From contig JADFTG010000018.1 in NCBI GenBank assembly GCA_022560365.1, forward strand, positions 1 through 10,638: a DNA stretch of 10,638 nucleotides, read 5' to 3'. The stretch comes from Chloroflexota bacterium. GTDB taxonomy: Bacteria; Chloroflexota; Dehalococcoidia; SM23-28-2; RBG-16-64-32. The notes under the pieces are model-generated. The model saw nothing but the letters and a program-made list of their open reading frames with translations. It was not told where the DNA came from and ran no database searches. Made by a program: the position numbers and the translations under genes. Below, one piece after another: positions 1-6,363 of this stretch (its first letter is position 1; each line of letters begins with the position of its first letter).

Positions 1-1430
1 TCCGCCAGCTGGGGCTGGGCTACTCGAACCTGGGCGCGCTGCTGATGTGCCTGGGCGTGCCGTACGACTCGGACGAGGGCCGGGCGTACGCCGGCGCGCT
101 GACGGCGGTGATGACGGGCGAGGCCTACGCCACTTCGGCGCGCATCGCCTCGCGCATGGGGCCTTTCGCGGGCCACGAGATCAACCGCGAGCCGATGATC
201 GGCGTGATGGAGAAGCACCAGGCGGCGGCCGAGGGGATCGACGCCGAGAAGGCGCCGGCCAACCTTGTGGACGCAGCGAAAGAGTGCTGGGCGGACGCTG
301 TCGAGACGGGACGCGAGCACGGTTACCGGAACGCGCAGGCGACGGTTCTGGCGCCGACGGGCACGATCAGCTTCATGATGGACTGCGACACGACGGGCAT
401 CGAGCCGGACATCGCGCTGGTGAAGTACAAGACGCTGGTCGGCGGCGGGCTGATGAAGATCGTCAACGGGTCCGTGGAGCGGGCGCTCGGAAACCTGGGC
501 TACAGCGAAGCGGGCAGCGCGGCGATCATCGCCTACATCGACGAGCACGGCACGATCGAGGGCGCGCCCGGCCTGGCCGATGAGCACCTGGCGGTCTTCG
601 ACTGCGCGTTCAAGTCGCCGGACGGCACGCGCACGATCCACTGGCTGGGCCACGTGAAGATGATGGGCGCCGTGCAGCCGTTCATCTCCGGCGCGATCTC
701 GAAGACCGTCAACCTGCCGGAAGAGGCGACGGTCGAAGAGATCGAGGAGGCGTACATCGAGGGCTGGAAGCACGGCGTCAAGGCGCTGGCGATCTACCGC
801 GACGGCTCCAAGCGCGCGCAGGTGCTGAGCACGAGCAAGGACGGCGCGAAGTCCACCGAACCTCCAGGCGAGCCGGTGCGGAGGCGTCTGCCGGCAACGC
901 GCACCTCGGTGACGCACAAGTTCTCGATCGAAGGCCACGAAGCCTACATCACGGCGGGCCTCTACGAGGACGGGTCGCTGGGCGAGATCTGGCTGACGAT
1001 GGCGAAGGAGGGCAGCACGCTCTCCGGCATGATGGATGCCTTCGCGACCAGTATCTCGCTGGCGCTGCAGTACGGCGTGCCGCTGCGGGATCTCGTGAAC
1101 AAGTTCTCACACATGCGCTTCGAGCCGTCGGGCCGAACGGAGAACAACGAGATTCCGGTGGCGCAGTCGATCGTCGACTACATCTTCCGCTGGCTCGCCT
1201 CGTCGTTCCTGAGCGAGGAGGAGAAGGAAGAGTTCGGCGTGCTCTCGCCAGCGGTAAAGGCAAAGCTGATGGCTCAGGAGTTCGACGTGCCATCGTCGGC
1301 CGCCAACGGTCACACCATCAACGGCACGCAGACGGACGCGCCACCGTGCATGAACTGCGGCTGGATCATGACGCGGGCCGGCACGTGCTACAAGTGCGAT
1401 AACTGCGGCACTACGACCGGCTGCGGCTAA
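1..1430 (+). CDS. nrdJ: Adenosylcobalamin-dependent (class II) ribonucleotide reductase, copy 1, 3' part
   Basis: Reduces ribonucleotides to deoxyribonucleotides with a B12-derived radical, independent of oxygen. Only the C-terminal 475 residues are present: the frame is open from base 3 and the gene begins left of the window, so the NxCxE active-site region is not visible. Seen here: the phosphate-binding APTGTIS motif (about base 350), the IYRDGS motif (about base 795), and a TSCPD domain from about base 890 to 1200 (LPATRTSVTHKF through YIFRWL). A linker then leads to a cysteine-rich tail (CMNC, CYKC, CDNC and a final CGTTTGCG). In the family such tails bind zinc and carry the cysteines that re-reduce the active site. 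It aligns along its length with the second copy at 3033-5417, but the spacing around the core (for example the segment YKTLVGGGLMKIVNG) marks a different, larger subtype. A strong hairpin lies about 100 bases after the stop. Confidence 0.95.
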   Translation, partial: RQLGLGYSNLGALLMCLGVPYDSDEGRAYAGALTAVMTGEAYATSARIASRMGPFAGHEINREPMIGVMEKHQAAAEGIDAEKAPANLVDAAKECWADAVETGREHGYRNAQATVLAPTGTISFMMDCDTTGIEPDIALVKYKTLVGGGLMKIVNGSVERALGNLGYSEAGSAAIIAYIDEHGTIEGAPGLADEHLAVFDCAFKSPDGTRTIHWLGHVKMMGAVQPFISGAISKTVNLPEEATVEEIEEAYIEGWKHGVKALAIYRDGSKRAQVLSTSKDGAKSTEPPGEPVRRRLPATRTSVTHKFSIEGHEAYITAGLYEDGSLGEIWLTMAKEGSTLSGMMDAFATSISLALQYGVPLRDLVNKFSHMRFEPSGRTENNEIPVAQSIVDYIFRWLASSFLSEEEKEEFGVLSPAVKAKLMAQEFDVPSSAANGHTINGTQTDAPPCMNCGWIMTRAGTCYKCDNCGTTTGCG

Positions 1431-1433
1431 ACT

Positions 1434-1467
1434 GTCCAGACGGACCTGACGTCCAGACGGACCTAAA
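1434..1467. repeat. Two-unit tandem direct repeat, 17-bp period
   Basis: GTCCAGACGGACCT occurs at 1434-1447 and again at 1451-1464, with a period of 17 bases. Each unit contains the small inverted repeat GTCC-AGAC-GGAC, so the pair could form two short hairpins. It starts 3 bases after the nrdJ stop codon. It may be part of the 3' end of that transcript or a protein site; function unknown. Confidence 0.7.
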
Positions 1468-1530
1468 AAGAATACACCTGCGGCGCGGGCCTTGGGCAGC
1501 TCGCCGACCGCACGGGCAACCTCCTTCTGT

Positions 1531-1564
1531 GGAAAGGGCGCGGGATACGTTCCGCGCCCTTTCC
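1531..1564 (+). terminator. Probable transcription terminator hairpin after nrdJ copy 1
   Basis: A perfect 13-bp stem (GGAAAGGGCGCGG pairing with CCGCGCCCTTTCC) closes an 8-base loop, about 100 bases after the nrdJ stop. The stem is strong, but only TTGTGG follows it, so the classic U-run is missing. It may act as a terminator in either direction or as an RNA-stabilising 3' end. The structure is seen directly; the role is inferred. Confidence 0.6.
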
Positions 1565-1728
1565 TTGTGGCAGAGGGCGCAGCGTCGGCTAGCTCAGGTA
1601 GCAGCAGGTGAGGAGGGGAAGCCGCAGGTCTTGCACCAGCCACTGGCCGCCCGAGCTGCGCACCACCGCCCGGCTACGACGGGACAAGCGTGCGTGGAAG
1701 AATGCAGCGCTGGCGGCGAACGGTCCGG

Positions 1729-1776
1729 CCGGCCAGTGGCCGGGACGGCGCCGGTCCGAGGCGGTCTCGGCCTCGG
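1729..1776 (-). terminator. Pair of GC-rich inverted repeats just after the DGQHR gene
   Basis: Right after the stop of the minus-strand gene comes CCGAGGC-N7-GCCTCGG (1756-1776), only 3 bases from the stop codon. Next to it is CCGGCCA-G-TGGCCGG (1729-1743). Neither is followed by a T-rich run on the minus strand. They could help end or protect that transcript, but in such GC-rich DNA short inverted repeats also arise by chance. Confidence 0.35.
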
Positions 1777-1779
1777 CTC

Positions 1780-2916
1780 CTAGATGCTGCGCAGGACCGG
1801 GCGAGGCAGGCGCTCCCGCAGGTACTCCGCCAGCGTCTTCACGGCCCGGCTGCCGCTGGCGCGGACCATGTAGTGGCCGCGGACGACGTGCCAGAAGCCG
1901 GCGCTACGGCCGACGTAAGACAGCGTGTCAGCCATACGCTTGGACGAGAAGTCATCGCTGGCGCGGCAGATGTCGAGGATGTCCGGCAGGATCTGATGCA
2001 AAACCGCGGCGCCGAGCGGCCTCTGGAGCACGTAGTCCTTCGGTGTCTCGAAGGCGGTGCTCCAGATGTCCCGCGCGGCCTTCCAGTAGTTGAGCAACAG
2101 CTGGGCAGCTTCTTCATCCGTAACGCGCTTGACGAAACCGCCGCGCAGAACAGGCTCCAGAGAGGTGACGAAGCTGTGCTGCTTGAGCGTGTGCTCCGGC
2201 TTCAGGGAATCGCCGGGCATGCGGATCATCCCGCGCCAGGGGCTGGATTCTTCATCGTTGAAGAAGTCCGCCAGCATTGTCGCCCGCCCGCGCAGATAGT
2301 TCTTCTCGCCCTCGCGTTCGATGAGGGCGAGGCCTTCAGCCTTGCGCATGGAGAGCAGGTGACGATCGACGACGTCTGTCGGAACGCCCTTGTGGCGGGT
2401 GTTGATGACGTGGAACGTGCGCATCTCCTCGTAGGCATCGATGCCGTCCATGATGACGACCGGCAGCTGGTAGTCGGCCAGCCACTTCGCCTTGTCCTTC
2501 TCCAGAGCGCGCTGCAGACCGTAGAGCCGGTGCTGGCCGTCGACGACCCACATCGGGACGCCGGGGTCGATCGTCAGTGTGCCGCTGGCGCCGTCGGCGG
2601 ACGCAAACCGAGCCCGGTGCGGCTGGCGGAGGCAGAGGACGATCGATGTCGGCAGCATGCCCTCTTCTTCGCGGACGTAGTGGGATATCTTGCGCAGCCG
2701 GGACGAGGTGAGGGGCCGCTGGTAGCCGGACGGATTGTCCGAGGAATAGGTGTCGGAATCGAAGCGCCCAAGGAGGTCCTTGAGGGGAATTGCCGTCACA
2801 TAAAGGTTGACGTCCGGGCGCTTCTGGCGAAAGCGGACAGCGGGCGCTCTGAGGGGCTTTTCGCTTGTGCTGTGTCCGTTGCTGGTCGCCGCCTGGGGCG
2901 TGGCGGTGATGGTCAT
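1780..2916 (-). CDS. DGQHR-domain protein (DndB/DpdB-like)
   Basis: A 378-aa protein with the family's signature VVDGQHRLYGL at residues 124-134, a ParB/sulfiredoxin-like nucleotide-binding turn. A second conserved block follows (FHVINTRHKGVPTDVVDRHLLS, about residues 168-189), of the F-x-x-I-N-x-x-x-K-x-V type found in DndB-like proteins. Known relatives act with DNA phosphorothioate (Dnd) or 7-deazaguanine (Dpd) modification systems, DndB as a regulator. No dndCDE, dpd or other partner gene is visible nearby, so the function is open. The ATG at 2916 is chosen because AAGGAGG precedes it by 5 bases; the frame stays open for 86 more codons but has no comparable site. It is transcribed away from nrdJ copy 2 and towards nrdJ copy 1. 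No membrane segment or signal peptide is seen. Family membership is well supported; the biological role is not. Confidence 0.85.
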   Translation of the reverse strand: MTITATPQAATSNGHSTSEKPLRAPAVRFRQKRPDVNLYVTAIPLKDLLGRFDSDTYSSDNPSGYQRPLTSSRLRKISHYVREEEGMLPTSIVLCLRQPHRARFASADGASGTLTIDPGVPMWVVDGQHRLYGLQRALEKDKAKWLADYQLPVVIMDGIDAYEEMRTFHVINTRHKGVPTDVVDRHLLSMRKAEGLALIEREGEKNYLRGRATMLADFFNDEESSPWRGMIRMPGDSLKPEHTLKQHSFVTSLEPVLRGGFVKRVTDEEAAQLLLNYWKAARDIWSTAFETPKDYVLQRPLGAAVLHQILPDILDICRASDDFSSKRMADTLSYVGRSAGFWHVVRGHYMVRASGSRAVKTLAEYLRERLPRPVLRSI

Positions 2917-2921
2917 TTCGG

Positions 2922-2928
2922 CCTCCTT
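2922..2928 (-). promoter_or_regulatory. Ribosome binding site of the DGQHR gene
   Basis: On the minus strand AAGGAGG sits 5 bases before the ATG at 2916. It decides the start within a longer open frame. It also contrasts with the divergent nrdJ copy 2, which has no such site. Confidence 0.85.
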
Positions 2929-3017
2929 TTGTTCCCGCGCGCCGGAACTGGGTGCGATCGTCGCCATGCGTCTGTCGAGTGTGCCACAGGTCGCTCCGCC
3001 ATGCATACCACCAGGCC

Positions 3018-3023
3018 TATAAT
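3018..3023 (+). promoter_or_regulatory. -10 box of a probable leaderless promoter of nrdJ copy 2
   Basis: A perfect TATAAT ends 9 bases before the ATG at 3033. Standard spacing puts +1 near 3030, leaving a leader of about 0-3 bases, and there is no Shine-Dalgarno sequence. No convincing -35 hexamer is seen 16-18 bases upstream. The box is seen directly; leaderless initiation is inferred. Confidence 0.7.
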
Positions 3024-3032
3024 TAAGTAGAT

Positions 3033-5417
3033 ATGCCGACGAAAAAACCGGGCCTCCCGGGAGAACTCGCGCTCTCCGACAACGCCCGCCTCGTCCTCGC
3101 GCGGCGCTATCTGGCAAGGGACGATTCCGGCCAGCCCGTGGAGACGCCTGAAGAGCTGTTCCGGCGCGTCGCACTCAACATCGCGCAGGTGGAGGGCCGG
3201 TTCGACGACCAAAATGTTGACAACGGCGCCGCCGTCGCGGAGTGGGAGCCGAAGTTCCTGGCGATCATGCAGGACCTCGACTTCCTCCCCAATTCACCGA
3301 CCCTGATGAACGCCGGCCGCGAAATCCAGCAGCTCTCCGCCTGCTTCGTGCTGCCGGTGCCCGACAGCATCCCCGGCATCTTCGGGGCGATCAAGGAGAC
3401 GGCTGTCATCCACCAGTCCGGTGGCGGCACCGGCTTTGCCTTCTCGCGCCTGCGGCCGAAGGGCGACCGCGTGCGCTCGACGATGGGCGTGGCGTCGGGG
3501 CCGGTCTCGTTCCTGCGTGTCTTCGACGCCGCGACCGAGGCGATCAAGCAAGGCGGGACGAGACGCGGCGCAAACATGGGCGTCCTCGCCGTCACTCACC
3601 CGGACATCGAAGAGTTCATTTCGCTCAAGGCCGACATGCGCACGCTCACGAACTTCAACATCTCGGTCGCTGTAACCGAGGAGTTCATGGGCGCCGTCGA
3701 GCGGGACGAGGAGTACACACTCGTCAACCCGCAGGACGGCAAGCCGACAGGCAGAACGCGCGCCCGCCACGTCTTCGACCAGATCATCGCCAACGCCTGG
3801 CGCAACGGCGACCCCGGCATCGTGATCATCGATCGCATCAACCGCGACAACCCGACGCCGAACCTGGGCGAGATCGAGGCGACGAACCCCTGCGGCGAAC
3901 AGCCGTTGCTGCCGTACGAGTCGTGCAACCTGGGCTCGCTGAACCTGGGCCGTTTCGTGAAGAGCGGCAAGCGGCCGGGCCCGGACGGACGCCCGTACGG
4001 GCGGGTGGACTGGGAGCGTCTGGCCGGCGTGATCCCGACGGCCGTGCGATTCCTGGACGACGTGATCGAAGCGAACCGTTACCCGATCGAGGAGATCGAC
4101 CAGGCGACGAAGCTGACTCGCAAGATCGGCCTCGGCGTGATGGGCTGGCACGACATGCTCTTCCAGCTCGGCGTGCCGTACGACTCAGAGGAGGCGCTGG
4201 CGCTGGGCGAGGAGCTGATGCGCTTCATCCAGGAGAAGGCGAACGAGGCCTCGCTGGAGCTGGCGCGCGAGCGCGGCGTCTTCCCGGCGTGGAAGGGCTC
4301 GCGGTACGATCCGGAGGCGCCCTACCGCAACGCCACACGGACGACGGTGGCACCGACGGGAACGATCTCGATCATCGCCGACGCTTCGTCCGGCATCGAG
4401 CCACTGTTCGCGCTCGCCTTCACGCGCCGACACTACCTCGACGGCGACGACCCGTCGCGGTTGACCGAGCTGACCGAGGTGAACAAGCACTTCCTGCTGG
4501 CCGCCGAAGCGGGCGGCTTCTACAGCGACGAGCTGATCGCGCACCTGGCGCAGGGCGGCACGATCGCGACCTGGAACGAATCGGCCGAAGACGGCGCGAA
4601 GGTGCCGGAGGAGGCGCAGAGGCTGTTCGTCTCGGCGCACGAGATCACGCCGGAGTGGCACGTGCGCATGCAGGCGGCGTTCCAGCGGCACACCGATAAC
4701 GCCGTCTCGAAGACGATCAACTTCCCAGCGACGGCGACGGAGGCCGACGTGGCGGCGGCCTACTGGCTCGCTTACCGCGAAGGCTGCAAGGGGATCACGA
4801 TCTACCGCGATGGCTCCCGCGACTTCTCGGTGCTTTCGCACTCGACGGCGAACGTGAAGGGGCCGGAGCAGGAGACGCAGCCGGCGCTCGACGAGATCGA
4901 GGGCAAGATTACGTCGATCGAGCGGCCGCGCCCGTACCGCCAGCGCCTGCCGGACGAGCGCCGCTCGCTGACGCACAAGTTCCGGGTGGCCGACCACGAA
5001 GGCTATGTCACCTGCGGCCTTTACGAGGACGGGCGCCCCGGCGAGATCTTCGTCAAGATTTCGAAGGAGGGCTCGATGGTCTCGGGCCTGATGGACGCCG
5101 TCGCGCTGCTGACGTCGGTGACGTTGCAGTACGGGGTGCCGATCGAGGAGCTGTCGCGGAAGCTCAAGAACACACGCTTCGAGCCCTACGGGGCGACCGG
5201 CAACCCGGAGATCCCCTGGGCGACGAGCCTAGTCGACTACATCTTCCGCTGGCTGGAGCTGAAGTTTTCGCGGGGCGACGCCGCCCACGCTGACGAGCCC
5301 CCGCGAGCCTCCACGGAGGAGCCGACGGGCATGGGCTGCCCGGAGTGCGGCGCGCTGCTGGCGTACCAGGAAGGCTGCATGGTGTGCCGGGCGTGTGGGT
5401 TTAACCGGTGCGGATGA
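3033..5417 (+). CDS. nrdJ: Adenosylcobalamin-dependent (class II) ribonucleotide reductase, copy 2, complete
   Basis: A complete 794-aa cytoplasmic enzyme for B12-dependent deoxyribonucleotide synthesis. The N-terminal part (about 10-100) leads into the ten-stranded barrel. C104 (in LSACFVLPV) and C298 (in SCNLGSLNL) match the redox-active pair. NPCGE at 285-289 supplies the Asn, the thiyl-radical Cys287 and the Glu. APTGTIS (440-446) is the phosphate-binding loop. A TSCPD domain spans about 639-741. The tail has cysteines at 769, 772, 782, 785, 788 and 793; the first four look like a zinc ribbon and the last two like the C-terminal disulfide shuttle. All key residues are present, so it should be active. 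The start is set by the TATAAT just upstream; no Shine-Dalgarno is present. An NrdR-box pair was not recognised upstream. It is a paralogue of copy 1, not a recent duplicate: similarity is obvious in the C-terminal domain but the cores diverge. Confidence 0.97.
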   Translation: MPTKKPGLPGELALSDNARLVLARRYLARDDSGQPVETPEELFRRVALNIAQVEGRFDDQNVDNGAAVAEWEPKFLAIMQDLDFLPNSPTLMNAGREIQQLSACFVLPVPDSIPGIFGAIKETAVIHQSGGGTGFAFSRLRPKGDRVRSTMGVASGPVSFLRVFDAATEAIKQGGTRRGANMGVLAVTHPDIEEFISLKADMRTLTNFNISVAVTEEFMGAVERDEEYTLVNPQDGKPTGRTRARHVFDQIIANAWRNGDPGIVIIDRINRDNPTPNLGEIEATNPCGEQPLLPYESCNLGSLNLGRFVKSGKRPGPDGRPYGRVDWERLAGVIPTAVRFLDDVIEANRYPIEEIDQATKLTRKIGLGVMGWHDMLFQLGVPYDSEEALALGEELMRFIQEKANEASLELARERGVFPAWKGSRYDPEAPYRNATRTTVAPTGTISIIADASSGIEPLFALAFTRRHYLDGDDPSRLTELTEVNKHFLLAAEAGGFYSDELIAHLAQGGTIATWNESAEDGAKVPEEAQRLFVSAHEITPEWHVRMQAAFQRHTDNAVSKTINFPATATEADVAAAYWLAYREGCKGITIYRDGSRDFSVLSHSTANVKGPEQETQPALDEIEGKITSIERPRPYRQRLPDERRSLTHKFRVADHEGYVTCGLYEDGRPGEIFVKISKEGSMVSGLMDAVALLTSVTLQYGVPIEELSRKLKNTRFEPYGATGNPEIPWATSLVDYIFRWLELKFSRGDAAHADEPPRASTEEPTGMGCPECGALLAYQEGCMVCRACGFNRCG

Positions 5418-5478
5418 GAACGCGTGGATTTGTGGAAACCTCGCCACAGAATCATCGGAGGTCGGCAGCGACAAGCCC

Positions 5479-5484
5479 TATAAT
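5479..5484 (+). promoter_or_regulatory. -10 box of a probable leaderless promoter of the methyltransferase gene
   Basis: A perfect TATAAT is followed by 6 bases and then the ATG at 5491. With standard -10 to +1 spacing, transcription would begin exactly at the A of the ATG. There is no ribosome binding site. It lies 62 bases after the nrdJ stop, so the cassette has its own promoter. No clear -35 hexamer. Confidence 0.7.
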
Positions 5485-5490
5485 CCACCT

Positions 5491-6363
5491 ATGAGCCACA
5501 ATCCACTTTCACCACCTGACCATGTGCTGCGTGAGGGCGACGCGAGAAATCTCGACTGGATTGCCGACGAGAGCATCCATCTGGTCTGCACAAGCCCTCC
5601 CTACGGATCCTTGAAGGAGTATCCCGACCGGCCTGGTCAGCTTGGCAATCTAACGAGATACGAGGAGTTCCTAGCCGAGCTAAAGAAAGCGTGGGCAGAG
5701 TGCTATAGACTGCTCGTGCCCGGCGGGCGCATCGCATGTGTTGTCGGCGACATATGCATCTCGAGAAGGAAGGCCGGGCGCCACTACGTACTTCCCCTCT
5801 CAGCGGATATCCAGGTGATGGGCCGCGAATTGGGATTCGATTGCCTGACCCCGATACGATGGCTCAAGGTTGCAAATATTCGACTCGAGGCATCTCGCTC
5901 CAGCCGCTTTCTTGGCAAGCCCAATCTGCCGAATGGGATAGTGAAGAACGACATCGAACAGATTCTGTTCCTTAGAAAGCCGGGGGGCTATCGAAAGCCT
6001 ACGGCGGAGCAAGAGCGTCTGTCGCGCATCTCATCTGATGATTACGCGCGCTGGTTCTCGCCGGTTTGGAATGATGTGACGGGACAGCTCAGGACCAACC
6101 ATCCCGCGCCATACCCTATTGAGATACCGACCCGGTTGATCCGGATGTTCTCATTTGACGGAGATACAGTGCTGGATCCGTTCGCAGGGACGGGCACAAC
6201 AGCCGTCGCCGCAGTTACGACGGGCCGAAAATCGATCTCCGTGGACATTGACCCGGAGTACGTAGAGATATCGCGGCGACGTGTCGTCGAAGCAGCGTCG
6301 TCTGCGAAGAACGACTCTCTGGTCGTTGAATCGTTCACAGAGCGAGTCCTCGCCAGCACATGA
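5491..6363 (+). CDS. Beta-class DNA methyltransferase (SPPY type) of a restriction-modification system
   Basis: A 290-aa site-specific DNA methyltransferase of the N6_N4_Mtase family. The catalytic motif IV is TSPPY at 34-38. The SPPY form is typical of N4-cytosine enzymes, though some N6-adenine enzymes share it. The S-adenosylmethionine motif I, DPFAGTGTT, comes late at 229-237, preceded by motif X (HPAPYPIEIPTRLIR, 204-218) and followed by motif II (VDIDPEY, 251-257). The order IV...X-I is that of the beta class, so residues about 90-200 should hold the target-recognition region. The frame is open upstream to 5395, inside nrdJ, but the start at 5491 fits the TATAAT and the motif spacing. 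The gene overlaps the next by ATGA. GC is much lower than in the neighbours (31/60 at 5821-5880), with AGA, ATA and CTA codons, which suggests transfer. The recognition sequence cannot be read from the protein. Confidence 0.92.
   Translation: MSHNPLSPPDHVLREGDARNLDWIADESIHLVCTSPPYGSLKEYPDRPGQLGNLTRYEEFLAELKKAWAECYRLLVPGGRIACVVGDICISRRKAGRHYVLPLSADIQVMGRELGFDCLTPIRWLKVANIRLEASRSSRFLGKPNLPNGIVKNDIEQILFLRKPGGYRKPTAEQERLSRISSDDYARWFSPVWNDVTGQLRTNHPAPYPIEIPTRLIRMFSFDGDTVLDPFAGTGTTAVAAVTTGRKSISVDIDPEYVEISRRRVVEAASSAKNDSLVVESFTERVLAST

Larger units (their letters stand above)
1431..1779. other. 349-bp intergenic region between nrdJ copy 1 and the DGQHR gene
   Basis: This stretch lies after two gene ends that point at each other. 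It holds a two-unit 17-bp tandem repeat at its left end, a perfect 13-bp stem hairpin in the middle, and two GC-rich inverted repeats next to the stop codon of the minus-strand gene. The open frames that cross it have the composition of shadow frames, no ribosome binding site and no recognisable motif, so I call no gene. No tRNA fold or conserved RNA core was recognised by eye. Confidence 0.6.

Noticed and set aside
1640..1680. GCCACTGG and a nearby purine run suggesting a cobalamin riboswitch near the B12-dependent reductases
   Set aside because: The other conserved parts of the aptamer are not found in order, no reductase starts downstream on the same strand within reach, and nrdJ copy 2 seems leaderless.
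1690..3030. 446-codon open frame on the plus strand, opposite the DGQHR gene
   Set aside because: It is a GC-driven shadow. The minus strand has a recognised domain, a strong ribosome binding site and a sensible start, while the plus frame has no motif or binding site and runs into the nrdJ promoter.
2917..3032. NrdR boxes upstream of nrdJ copy 2
   Set aside because: No pair of sites resembling the AT-rich NrdR palindrome is present; only the TATAATTAA region is AT-rich and it serves as the -10.
3242..4699. 485-codon plus-strand frame inside nrdJ copy 2
   Set aside because: Arg/Gly/Ala-rich translation without motifs, in another frame of a clearly coding reductase gene.
5431..5448. TGTGG-N8-CCACA as a terminator of nrdJ copy 2, or TGTGGAAAC as a DnaA box
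   Set aside because: A 5-bp stem without a U-run is too weak for a terminator, and the DnaA-box match is partial and single, so neither is supported.
5395..5490. 32-codon N-terminal extension of the methyltransferase into nrdJ copy 2
   Set aside because: It lacks homology-like character, and a perfect -10 box sits inside it directly before a better ATG at 5491.
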